From positions 14,561,559 to 14,625,558 of the forward strand of contig JACBWW010000017.1 of NCBI GenBank assembly GCA_020086605.1: a stretch of 64,000 nucleotides of DNA, written 5' to 3'. This document shows, piece by piece, positions 40,275 through 51,607 of the stretch. The position numbers and the translations under genes are program-made. The notes under the pieces are model-generated. The model was not told the origin of the DNA, ran no database searches, and saw only the letters and a program-made list of their open reading frames with translations. This stretch comes from Lanius collurio (Eukaryota > Chordata > Aves > Passeriformes > Laniidae). How positions within the stretch are numbered: the first letter of the stretch is position 1; every line of letters starts with the position of its first letter.

Positions 40275-41169
40275 AATGTTCTTGTTTGTAGTAGGTTCTT
40301 CTTAATACATTACTTCTGTAAAACCAGTTTTAACTTCTGAAGTGGGAGGCCGAAGCATTCTTTCAGGGTGCTTGGAACTGAAGGTATTGCCAGCCATCTT
40401 CATAAATCTCAAAGTGAGATCTCTGAAGGCCTTCCAAGTCCAGAGTAACCTGGGAAGCCTTCAAGGAAGTTAGATGTGAGCTCTTTTCTCTCTTCCTGTG
40501 GTGTTCTTCTGTTTAAATGACATGTAGGACCATCATGTGTTTTTTTTAATGTGAAGAAATATTACTATCAGAAACATTCTTAAGACATCTCCTAATGGTT
40601 TTACCAAAGAAATTTTTAAACCATTATCTAATTGTACTTTGGGAAGGTAGGGGGGTGGAAGGAGGAGGGTTATGTGAGTTCTCAAACTTACCATTTTAGT
40701 TTTGAGCTGAAAAGGTTTGATCAGTGAAGCTGTACAGCAGAATTAAAGTTTTAGTCTGCTTCATATTTGACATTAGAAGCTGGTATTAATGATACAGATT
40801 TTGAGACTTAATCCAGCTGAAAAGTCATTTTGTTTTTCAAAACAGTAATCTTTCAAGACTATTAATGAAGACAGTGCTAACATGAATGAACTTAATAATT
40901 TGGAATCTTTTATCATTAATCCTTTCCAAAATCAGGGTTCATATTAGGCTAGATTACAAGGAATAATGATCTGAAATTTATCTCTACCAAGCACCTAATT
41001 TGACTTTATACTGAAAAAGCTTTCATGTAAAAAAGCTCTCATTGGTGCCTCCAAGAGATTAATAAAGATACGACTTGTATTTCTTTATGTCTCGGAACTT
41101 GAAAGCACTGTACAAAACTGCAAATAGAGAAGCACTCAAGTACAAAGACAGTTTAATAATTAGACTTTT

Positions 41170-41325
41170 TTATTGAAATAAATTCATTTCAGCATCTTCA
41201 GCAATGTACTGAACAGGATCTACATTAAATCCATGAGCTCTAATGACAGTTAACACAGTGTCCTCTGTGTTGCTGCTGGAAATTGAATGCTTGGGATCAC
41301 TAAATACAGCAGTTTGTCCTCCCAT
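41170..41325 (-). pseudogene. Coding-like minus-strand block, possible 3' end of a processed pseudogene
   Basis: On the minus strand a 51-codon frame runs from ATG at 41325 to TAA at 41170. It has mixed, protein-like composition, including EDTVLTVIRAHGFNVDP and VQYIAEDAE. AATAAA overlaps the stop region (CAATAAAAAAG), as a very short 3' end might show. An in-frame TGA lies five codons upstream, and no continuation is recognisable in other frames. I do not recognise the protein, and a chance frame of this length is quite possible. Confidence 0.2.
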
Positions 41326-41880
41326 TTCTCTAGATGTTTTTCAGGCATGTGAAGCTTCTCTTGACTTGCTTCTCAAAGTCTAGCAAACCCCCCTTATCCT
41401 TGTGGGAAAGTATTAATAATTGCCTTGACCAAGTTGTCCCACACAGACTGGCCTTAGCCTACCTTTCTGCTAGCAAACAATGCAATGCCAGACACCATCC
41501 ACTGGCACTTGAGCTCCTTAATGGTCCCTACTGTGGTTTTAATTTGGGCCAGTTCACTAGCTCCCAAATAATTCTGGGTAAGACTAAATGCCTTAATTAA
41601 GATGAGTTAATATTTCTACTTAGCAGTTTGAATATAAGCATCCTTTTCTTAGCTTTGTCATTTAGATGTGAGTTATTCCATTCCAGCTGGAACTGATGCC
41701 TGAAGACAGGGCAAGACCCTATCTCTATCACTGGTGGGATGTAACTTTATGGCTCTGTAGGATGATGGCACAGTTCCAGTAGTACAAGGTTTTTCAGATG
41801 CTGCACTGGTACTCCTGTAGAAATCTTTGTCAATAAAGCAAGTTCTTGTGAGCTCAGTTTCATTTTGGCACACTGTTTTC

Positions 41881-42199
41881 TGTTGCGGTGGACCCCCCTG
41901 GGCCCCGCCCCAGCCAGGTCCCTGCCATGTGACTCTGAGATAGCTGGGTTTGTCTGATGTTCCCGGGCTCTGATCTGGTTGGTTGTTTATCCCAGCTCCA
42001 CCCTGGTATCCCATTTCCCCCTCTCTGGGACAAAACCAACAGGACACAAAGCCTCGTTCTCTTACCCTGGATGATTCTTGCCCAGGTTGATGCTCTGTCC
42101 CCCTGGGACAGAGGGAATAAATGACTTAACACCATAAAGGGGTTTGAGCTATATTTCTCTTCTCAACTTCTGCTTCTGGTGAGTAGCTGTCAACTAACA
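41881..42199 (+). mobile_element. Probable solo LTR of an avian endogenous retrovirus-like element
   Basis: A 319-bp GC-richer block within AT-rich intron 4. It begins TGTTGCGGTGGACCCC and ends CAACTAACA, giving TG...CA ends. An internal AATAAA lies at 42116-42121, roughly three quarters along, as expected for an LTR polyadenylation signal. The C-rich opening followed by a pyrimidine-rich 3' part is LTR-like. Against it, the five bases on either side (ttttc and ctggc) are not a target-site duplication. A 6-bp direct repeat, acactg, occurs at 41870-41875 and 42197-42202 but does not abut the proposed ends. No internal retroviral genes are present, so if this is an LTR it is solo. The family is not identified. 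Confidence 0.42.
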
Positions 42200-45100
42200 C
42201 TGGCTTAAGTGGGGCTGCACAGTCGAGGAATATTTAGGCTGTTTGTAAATGGTTTAAGATATTCCAAGACATAAAGAGGCAAGCTCACCAGAGAAACTAA
42301 GCAGTGGACAAGCTAGTCAATTACCAGAGTTTTCTGCCAATAGAGGAAATGTCAAGTTCCTTCCGTTGATTTTCATACCTTACTGTCCAGTCTCTTTCTT
42401 GATTGTTAATAATTGCACACTAGAGTACCAAATATGGGATTTTTAGGGAAAAGTCTGCTTGTTAGCTTTTCTCCAATTACAGTTCACTGATTGCCAGCAG
42501 CACTTGCCACATATGTGAAAATTTCTGGCCGAGCTGTGTGTGTTCCACAGCCCTAGTGTGATTTGGAATAGTTTGGAACTTCTGGTAGCATGCCCCTGCA
42601 GCATACCCTGAGCCAGTCTGCTTAGAGAGCAGAGCTGTATTTGAAAGGTTCAGCCTTCCGAGAAACAGACTGTGCAGACCCAGTTCTGTAGTACAGGGGT
42701 CATCCTGGAAAGAGCAGTGTTTTTCAGGTGCATGAAATCTAGGGAGGTGATCCATGTGAACTGTAGGCTTTTTCTCCCTTGTTCCCCTAAAGGAACTGAA
42801 GTTAGATCATCTGTCCATTAAGAACCGTGTCTTGTAAACTTTCATTATCTTGCGCCCTCTTTCACCTGCCCAAGAAAGCAGTAATTATCTTCTATTACTT
42901 CTGACATAAATAGGAGTGAAATTCATGCCATTTATGACAGATGATCTCTTTTAGGTTTTGTTTTTTCCCCTCTGCAAATTCATTCCAGGTTCCTTTCCCA
43001 GGCTGAAACTGTGTGAGTTTCATTTAAACCATAATATTTACTCACCTGTTTCCTTATTAAAGCTAATAGGACCAGGCTGATAGACTCATTCTAGACCTTG
43101 AAAATACCTCTGCTTGCTTAGGGACCAAACAAGCCTTACCAAAGACTGCTTGAACTGCTTAACAATAAACACTGGAGGAGACATCTATCTTGAAACAAAG
43201 AATGCTGAAGAGGGGACACAAGGTAGAAGTGTGAGACTGGATATGTCCTTCATTCACCAAAACAGTTTTCATCCTGGCATTTGCAACAAGGCTGTTGTTT
43301 TCCTTTTTGAACTACAGAGCTACCAACGAGGCATCTGGGTGTTTGTGTGGTTGGCAGAGAAATGTAGCACAGCAGCTTTTCCCATGAACCTCCAAAATCC
43401 AATTCCAAGTACTAGTTATTTTTTTGTGAAGTCACCAAAGGGTTAGATAAAGACATGTAGGCTGCCACTGGCAAGTAGAAATAAAGGTTATTTTATCAGT
43501 AATTGGAGATCATGGAGAGGTGTACAGTTCACAAGCCCATCCAGTTCTTTTAGTCCTTCCCCTCTCCATCTGTCTGAAGGTGTAATAACCAGTCAGCTCT
43601 TTGGAGCTCAGAGGATCCAAGGTTGTAGTTATACAGTCTGTGTTTAGAGGAGTTTACAAAAGGGAATAGTTTGTGGCCTGTAGACACTTGTAATTTTAAA
43701 AATCTAGATTAGTATTTTTAAATCATCAAAGACAATCTGATCAAAGGTAATTTCCAAGCCTAGGGCTACATGCTAGAATTGTGTAAGTAACTATAAGTGA
43801 CCTGTGCTTGAAGAAGTGTCAGGAGAAGTTATAGAAATAGCATATATGTATACATGATGATTGCAACTTAAAATTGTTGAATTGTAAATAATAGTCTTGA
43901 CAATTATAAATCATACTTGCTATCCAAAATTGAGTTGCATTAGTTCATTTCCCTGCCTATGATGCCTTTTTTTTTTTTAGTGGCAGTCAGGCCCACGACC
44001 TCAGATGGTGAACACTTCAGTCTAAACAGTGGCTCTTTGTGTCAGCTCATCAAATGAGTCTGACACTTTTAGTATTGAATAGAAACACTAGAGATAATTA
44101 TTTTCTTTCCCAAAGTTAAAAGGAAAAAAAAGCAAAACAAACCACTAAGCCAACAGGAGGAATAATGCCTTTCTCCATGTTTAAAGCAGCAAAGCACCCT
44201 ATGTTTTATAACTAGACTATAAAGTCCATCATGCCTGGATCAGCCTTCCATCTACATTTGTAAGAAAAAATGGCCTAGAGCTAGGTTTTGAAGTGTTATG
44301 GTAAATACAAATACATATGTGACATGCTAGATTTTTAAGCTGTGACTCTCCACACTAGCCAGTTTCTAACTACAGTAATATTTTTTGGTACATAGTTTGA
44401 AATACTGCTTTTAGTGACATTTTAATGATAATTTGCAATCAGTTTGGACTGTTTGTATTATTGGTATATTGTCAGTTATTAGTAGAACTCTTCCCATCAC
44501 TTAGATGTTACTCAGCTGAATGTCATTTACTTACCAAATGCAGTAGAACCATTGATATGCTCAAATGGGTCAGACTTTCAAGTATTAGGAAAACTATTGC
44601 TGTATGGACTCACAGATGTAGTTGGACCATTTAAAATTGTGTGAATTAATCAAGCGTGTTTATATTAAATAGTACTTGAGAGCAAAATCGAATATGCATT
44701 GGATATACCTCCAAATCTAGTGCGATTTTGTTTTAAACCTGGGATCCTGACCCCAAGAGCATGGACCAGAAAAATAGAGTTATAACTACTGCTCCCTTTG
44801 ACATTGTTAAGGAAGAGTTCAATGAAGTCATCTGTGATAAGTGTATTGTCAGGATTTCACCCTGTTTAAGGAATGGGTAATGCCCTGCTTCATTCTAAAG
44901 GAAAACTTTCTGTTTTATCATATATTCAAGTTATGTTTATCTATTTCTTTTGCATATATTGTCAGGTGCAAAAAGTTCATTGATTTATATAAAATATGTA
45001 TAGTATTTTACTGTATTCATAGGTATGTTCTAAAGTACAAATATTATTTTCAAGGGCAGAAATCAGTAACAGTTGAGTAAAGTTCTGAGGGCAGATATTA

Positions 45101-45599
45101 TAGTATCTGAAATGTCAGAATCAAGACATCCTGCCCTTTCCAGTGACATTAACTTGTTTTAAATCTGAAATGGGTGTAAATTGGTCTAAAAGAGGAGTAC
45201 TGTGCTCTTTGAGAACAGATGATGGGCAGGATAGAAATTTTTTGAAAATAAATGACAGCAATTTTAGTGTCTTGGGTAAACCAACACCTTTTAAACTCTT
45301 TCTTTCTTTTTCATTGAAATTACTTCAAAAGGGATGAGTTATTCCTCAGTGCTGACACCCAAGTACCTTTAGTAAAGAAAAGAGAAGCCTTCTCAAAGCA
45401 GCTGAGCAAGAGGGAATTGCTAGTGTACAAACCTTCCAGTGTAAAGCTCCTCAGGAGTGCAGGTAGCCTTTAGGTTTTCTATAGGCAGCTGTCCCTGTTG
45501 ATGGCACAGTTCTCTTCCCTGCACAGGTAATTGTGTGCAGAACTGACACCTATTGCACTGCCTGTCTCCCTGGCAACCAGCAGAAATAGTGAATAGTGA

Positions 45600-45830
45600 T
45601 AAAGGAGAGGGACTGCCTATTTACTAGAGGCAGCAAACAGGGGGAGTGATGGGGAAGTGAATGGGAAAAAGAAATAGAATGAGCAAAACAAGGGAAAATG
45701 GCAGCATAAAAATCAAAACAAAAGCAGAAAAATATGACCTTAGTTGCTGGAGGGGAAAAAAATATGAAAGAAACAGCAAAGCAAATGAAAGGGGGGAAAA
45801 TGTAGGCAATCAGGTGAAAATTGAAGAAAT
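45600..45830 (+). repeat. Purine-rich stretch
   Basis: The + strand is dominated by A and G, with runs such as gaggggaaaaaaa and gaaaggggggaaaa. The lysine- and arginine-rich open frame through it (45661-45975) follows from this composition and has no recognisable domain. Confidence 0.6.
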
Positions 45831-48316
45831 TGTACCAAGAATGGAGTGCAGGGCTACACAGGAATCAAGGAACAGAAGATTATGTGTGGAATGTAGGAGA
45901 AAAATTAAAATCATAAATATTGAAATAGAAAAACATTATAGTAGGCTAAAAATAATTTTTCCAAAGAATTGGTGACTACATAGGCTGGAGAATATCCCAG
46001 AAAAGAAAGTGGGGACTAGGTGCCTAGGAATTTGCACTGGTATGGGCTGGTCAAGCTGGTAGCTTGCTGAAGCAGAGCTACATTTAAGTTTGTAATATCA
46101 TCCTTCCACGTCAGTGCTTGCACAGTTTATCAGTGGCTTCTTCCCAATCCCCATCCCTGCTTTTGCTTCATGAATTGCAGTCATATGCATCTCAAGAAAG
46201 GGAAAAGGTAAAAAGGCAAAGCAAGGCACTGTAATGTAAGGTTATTTAAACACAGACATGAATGAAGAAATATATATGCCATGTAATGATGACCCTGGCT
46301 CTGTATGTCCTGAAATAGTAAGAGATGAAGATTTTTGGATAGTTTGCAAAGAAGGAAATGCAGTTGAAAAAAGCCTTTCAGCAGTTCTTGTGAGACTCAA
46401 GAGGCAGCGCAGAACAGAGCTTCTGCCCTGTACTAAGATAACTGACTTGTAAAGCAGCTTTGATCTGAAAAAACAGGAGAAGCAGAAAAAGTAGAGATGA
46501 GAATATATGTGTTCTCATCCAAGCAGTCTATATTTCACTTGCATCCATGAGGCCCACTCTTCCCATAGAAGACATGACCCTGAAAATGAGAAACTCATTA
46601 GAGATGGAATTGCAGAGGGATGATGTGCAAAGGGACCACACAGACTGGAACTGTAACCAAAAAACACATTGAAAGTGCTCTGGCTCTGTTGAGGCCTGGG
46701 TTTCACCAGCAGATGTTTTCTATGTATTTATTGGGTTTTGTATATATAATCTATTTCTGCTGTTCACAGCACTTTTCAGAAGAGATTAGTCCACACAGTG
46801 ACTCAATTGCATCAATAACAAGTATAATGTTCCTGGTAACAGGTCTGCACCCTGGATAATCATCCGTGGTGGTAACATTGAGATTACACTTCACTTAGAA
46901 GTAAAAATAACTGGCCATGTCTGGAAACAATGTGAAGTGTAAGGCTGTCAATCACAGGGCTTGAATATAAAAACCTGTATATTTTTGACCATTTCTTTAA
47001 ATAAAATTACTTTCTTATATGGCTTGTTTGAAGAAAACGGCTTTATATGCCTTGAAAATCTGTAACTTTCTGGTGTGTGCTGTAGTTTGACTAATTAATC
47101 CTTGCAAGGTATCACATTAGTACCCAATCCATAATATTCAGTTATTAGGATACAGGAAAATGGCAATAAGTGGAATATTTATAACACTGAACAAGTTCTC
47201 AATCTTTTTGGAGAGGAGTGATTCCACATGTCAATATTTGTACACAAAATGCATTGGTGAAGGATATTTCTGATTGCAGACAAGAGGATCTAAAAGAAAA
47301 AGTTGAGTGCAAAAATGACTATCAATGTCTAGTCCCGCACAATGTCCAAAGTGGTTTTAAATCATTATGTAACTTGCTATTCAGTTTCTTTAATGGAAGT
47401 ATCCAGGTGCATATATAGATTTGTCACATAAGCATTTGATAATTCAAGCACAATTGCATTAATCATGCTACAGAAAGTTGTGAAAATAATATATAAAGGG
47501 CTAAGAGAGAGTGAGCATGTTGTGTATTTCTGAATTAATGTTTGCAAAACAGGGCTAACTGTAAGAAAATAGGAATGTTGACTTTTCATACAGAAGATAG
47601 ATATAATTCAGATTTAATCTTCACTGATGTCAAATCATTCCACAGATGATCTCCAAGTGGAGGAGGAGAAATGGTAGAAACAGAAATTTTACTGTTTTTC
47701 CAAAAAGAGCCAAAAATAGTATGACTTCTTTGCCAATAAATGGTATGCATTATGTTATCTTTTTATGTATCTGATACCTTACTAGCATTGCCATAGGGAA
47801 AGAAGAAGCTAATGAAATAGGAAAAGTTTTATTCTTACTAAGGAATCTTGAAGCTGTATTTATACAAAAATTAATGAGAAAATAAGATCATAAAGAATTT
47901 CTTCCTGTTTTTCAAGTTGAAGCATGGGGTTCAAGAGAGCTCAGAAATTTCCAATTTGAAACCTGTGCTGCACAGCTGATAAAATGTGTCAATATGCTGA
48001 TGTTACTTTACTATGTTAATGATAATATTGTCCTCGTGCTGTGCACAAACATAAAAATTGTCTGAATTAATAAAAAAATGATGGGGTGTTTATTACAACA
48101 CTCATTTAAATAAAGATGGATTTTGTTACTGCATTTAAAGACTTGTAAATGTATTAGCTGAGTATTACAGTTTTATTTAGCAAGTCTGCTTAGTAGAATT
48201 GTTTTAATGTTCTTTTTAGAAAAAATTAAAGGAGTGAAAGTCTTTTTCTTTCACTGAAATTTAGCAGTCCTGTTAAGCATGTACTGGCTTATTTTCTAGG
48301 CTCACTTTTTTTCCAG

Positions 48317-48517
48317 CTGTGAGTGGGAAACTTCAGCAAATCATTCCTAAAAGGCACCTTGAGGTGACTAAATTGCCACTTCTTTTATATCAAGATGGAC
48401 AAATTGAAAATCTGCCAACCACAGTCACCAGTGCAAGTCCTGCTGGACTCCCACCCAAACAGATGACACGTTTTGCCTCCTCTGTGATGCAGATATGGGG
48501 GATTAATAGTTTCAAAG
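48317..48517 (+). other. Possible pseudo-exon in intron 4
   Basis: A 201-nt segment lies between an acceptor-like cactttttttccag (ending 48316) and a donor-like AAAG|gtagga. One frame is open throughout and continues to 48624, but it is not the frame PIP4K2A would use. Joined to exon 4 in phase 0 the segment reads CTG TGA, an immediate stop. The open frame resembles no family I recognise. Confidence 0.25.
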
Positions 48518-51460
48518 GTAGGAAGTTCCAGACCAACCTTGTAGATGCTGAAAGCAAGTGGCATTCCTCCCTCTTTCCTTTGTCTTCCCATCAGGATAAG
48601 AAATACTGTCATAGGAAATGCTGAAATAATTTTAGAGGCTTTTCTTTAAATTGCAGTGGCACGAGTGTCCCCAGGGCAGCAAGTAGGAAACAATTGTGCA
48701 GTACCTGGTCCGCTCTGAGATGGTCTCTTAGAAGTCTGCAAGAACACGGCCATGTCCTTTTTTATCAAGAGGAGTGGTACTAGCAGAGCTTTTCATGTCT
48801 TGTGTTGCATGCTGGTAACACTGCCCTTTCAGAAGGCTTTGTTTGCACACTATGAAAGTGAAACAACAGTGGTAGCAAATGGCAAACTCTGACTTAAAAG
48901 TAGGACTGAGGCAACTCTCATTAGTGGCCTTTTTGTCCTTGTTGCATAATACAGAACAGTTTGGGAGGGAGTTATATACTGCTAACCAAATAGATTATTT
49001 TCTGATATTACGGTGGGTGTGTTGCTCATGTTCTGTTAATGGCATTGGCATTTTACAGGTGGGTACACTTAGGACCAGAAAGGTTAAAATCTGAGTGTTA
49101 GCAGCAGCTAAGGTTGAAGGGATGGTTTAAGTGTCAATACTGTGGCAGTTACAGCTGAGAGGAAGGGCAGGGGGTTACTAGTCTGATACTCAAGATGCCT
49201 AGCTGGCATTCCTTCACATGGCACAAACTCTCTGTATGATTTCAGATAAAGGTTCTGCATCTCAGATCCTCATACGGAAAATTGAAACAATAGTGTTTAA
49301 TTCCAATTCTGTAGTTAAAAGCTGTAAGATTAGGAATGGCTGGGTCCATTAAAAAGTTGAGTAGCTATGAATTCTATGACACTAAACTTTTTGGAAGCTA
49401 GATTAATTTTCATCATTCTTGTAGAATATAATCATCTTAAAGTAGAAATATTTCTGTAGAAACAACCCTTCCTACTTTTTATAAAGCTTTAGAAAAGTAT
49501 TTATGTTTAGGATATATACCAAGTACTTATGTTTATAAAAAAAAATGTATTTTTGCTAGTATGGATTTAGTACTTTAATGATTGGATCTTTGGCAGAAAT
49601 GATGGTCAAAATAAGCTGTGTATGCTGTAATGTATTATAACTGTTTTGTGATGTTGTTAAAAGCCCTGAACAGACTGAAAATCCTGCAATTTGAGAACTC
49701 CAACTTAAAACTTCTGTACCTTTTAAATACAGAAATCTTCTCAGGTGCAAACCGAGCGATCTTTGTGCACTGCTCATCACTGACCTTGCTTTTGTGGCTT
49801 TTTGCTGATAAGCTTTTGTTTGCATTTTTGGGGCATTACAATCATACTCCCTTCCTAAGATTCTGATTTGTATTCACTAAGTCTCTACAGCACCTTAAAA
49901 TATTTTGCCTATTCAGAGGCAGTTTGAGCTTAAAAGTGCTTTGCTGTGAAGTGGCACAACTACATCGTAACATTGTTCTCTACTTCAGGGCTTGAACCTC
50001 CAGTACAGCTCCAGGGCAGACAGAAAGGAGAGTTACAGCCCAAAATGTGCCAGCAAGATTCAACAGGGCTCATGTGTCAGTCAAAATTGGATTCAATTTA
50101 CAGTCAACAATTTCTGTATTTGTTGTTCATTTCCTTTGTTTCTTGGTGGACAGGACTGTCTCAGGACTCTTAAGACTTTCTATTTTTATTTTGCCAGTTA
50201 AAAAGTCTGTCTGTGATATGTGCAGATTCCCATATAAAGTTAGTGAGAAAAATTCCTTAGAATTAGCAGAGGAACCCAAAATTTCAAAATCTCCAGGATT
50301 ACAAGAGCTTTGTTACAGTATTTGTTGCCAAATACTACCTGCCTTTGTTAAACAATTCAAATGGCTTATTCAGTTAACTTGTTCTAAATGCTTCTAAAAT
50401 CTGTGTTTCTAATAACTGGGTCACTTAGGCACAAAAGAAACAGCAGCTTCAGTATTCAATGAATATTTAAAACTTGACTGTTTGTGAGATTTCATGTTTC
50501 CTGTTTGGGCCTAGAATTTTTACATTTTCTCCAAGTTCCTCTATTTGAGACTTGGTACTAATAGGAGAGCTGGCGAGTCCTTTTCTGGTTTGCATCATCG
50601 TAGCTTAACTTTTCCTTGGTTCCACAAAATATATAAGTGAATGTGCTTGAGTAGGATTACTATAGGATGGGCATTTTTATTCTGGGAATTAAAATTCATC
50701 CTTCAATAGTTCTCATCATCAATGTGTGTCTGCTTTTTCTGCTTCCTCCAGTGGTCTTTCTAATAGAAAATTACTTGTAAGGCAAGTGGTTAGGAAAAAA
50801 AAGGCAGGCTGTAGGTGGCAAATTTTTTCAGGGTTAATAGTCCATTTGTAATAGAATTTTGGGACCTTAAGGAAATACAAGGATTTGTAAATAAAAAATA
50901 CAGGGAATTTGCACTTCATTGCTCAGCTCTAATGCAGCCACCACACAGGAACTAGCAGAAAGCTGGTGATAATAAATAATACCCATTGCTGGGGACGCCA
51001 CCATATATGTTCATCATAATAAACAAATACTGATAATGGAAAAACATACAATTTAAATATGGTCTGGGACAACACAGTACAAATTACAGCAGTGTGATAT
51101 TCAAAAAAATACTTAGGTTTCTACATAAGTACCAAATAGTCTATCTGCTTAAGTTTGCTTTTTGTGTTAACGAAAAGTTAAAAGGTCTGTCAAATGGAGT
51201 CTCCTCTTCCTGTGAGATTGTCTGTGGATGTCGAGAGTTACAAGTTAAGCAGTTCATGATTTTCATTTTTAAACACTGGGCTTGAAAGCAGAATAACTTC
51301 CTGATGAAGGGGTTTGTTTTTACATATTTTTTTTGAAATTTTGTCACCACACAAATATTCAGCAAATAAATGTGTTGTTTCTTGGTATCTTATATCTAAA
51401 ACCTTAATATAGATTTATATAATATATATTAATCCTCATTTCTGTGTTTTCATTCTGCAG

Positions 51461-51607
51461 TTTATTGTGGAGTGTCATGGGAATACACTTCTTCCCCAGT
51501 TTTTGGGCATGTACCGGCTTACTGTTGATGGAGTTGAAGTATATATGGTTGTTACAAGAAATGTGTTCAGCCATCGTTTATCTGTTTATAGAAAATATGA
51601 TTTAAAG
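51461..51607 (+). CDS. PIP4K2A: PIP4K2A coding exon 5 (nucleotide-selectivity segment)
   Basis: A 147-nt exon (49 codons, phase 0 to 0), from [10 protein letters not shown] to KYDLK, human residues about 165-213. It includes [11 protein letters not shown], the hinge-side TRNVF segment (about residues 196-200) and [14 protein letters not shown]. In the beta paralogue the equivalent TRNxF residues contact the nucleotide base and underlie the enzyme's use of GTP as well as ATP (published for beta; extension to this protein is inference). [10 protein letters not shown] matches alpha, where beta has [26 protein letters not shown] and YMVVTRN are closer to beta than to human alpha as I recall them. 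The acceptor cattctgcag is strong and the donor AAG|gtgaga is acceptable. Confidence 0.97.

Larger units (their letters stand above)
39358..51460 (+). other. PIP4K2A: Intron 4 of PIP4K2A
   Basis: A 12,103-nt phase-0 intron with donor gtaata and acceptor ending cattctgcag. It contains a 44-bp tandem duplication (40187-40274), a short coding-like minus-strand block (41170-41325), a probable LTR (41881-42199), a purine-rich stretch (about 45.6-45.83 kb) and a possible pseudo-exon (48317-48517). Regions 42210-45580, 45840-48300 and 48630-51450 show nothing I can name. The open frame at 43114-43446 has no recognisable domain. Confidence 0.93.

Noticed and set aside
41673..42135. Minus-strand frames of 91-124 codons across the GC-rich block at 41.9 kb
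   Set aside because: They fall on the probable LTR and its flank, and show no retroviral or other protein motifs. GC-richness removes stops.
43114..43446. 110-codon plus-strand frame in intron 4
   Set aside because: No family resemblance and no splice phase compatible with PIP4K2A. A frame of this length is expected by chance in 64 kb read in six frames.
45661..45975. 104-codon lysine/arginine-rich frame
   Set aside because: Explained by the purine-rich strand composition, which yields AAA/AGA/GAA codons and few stops.
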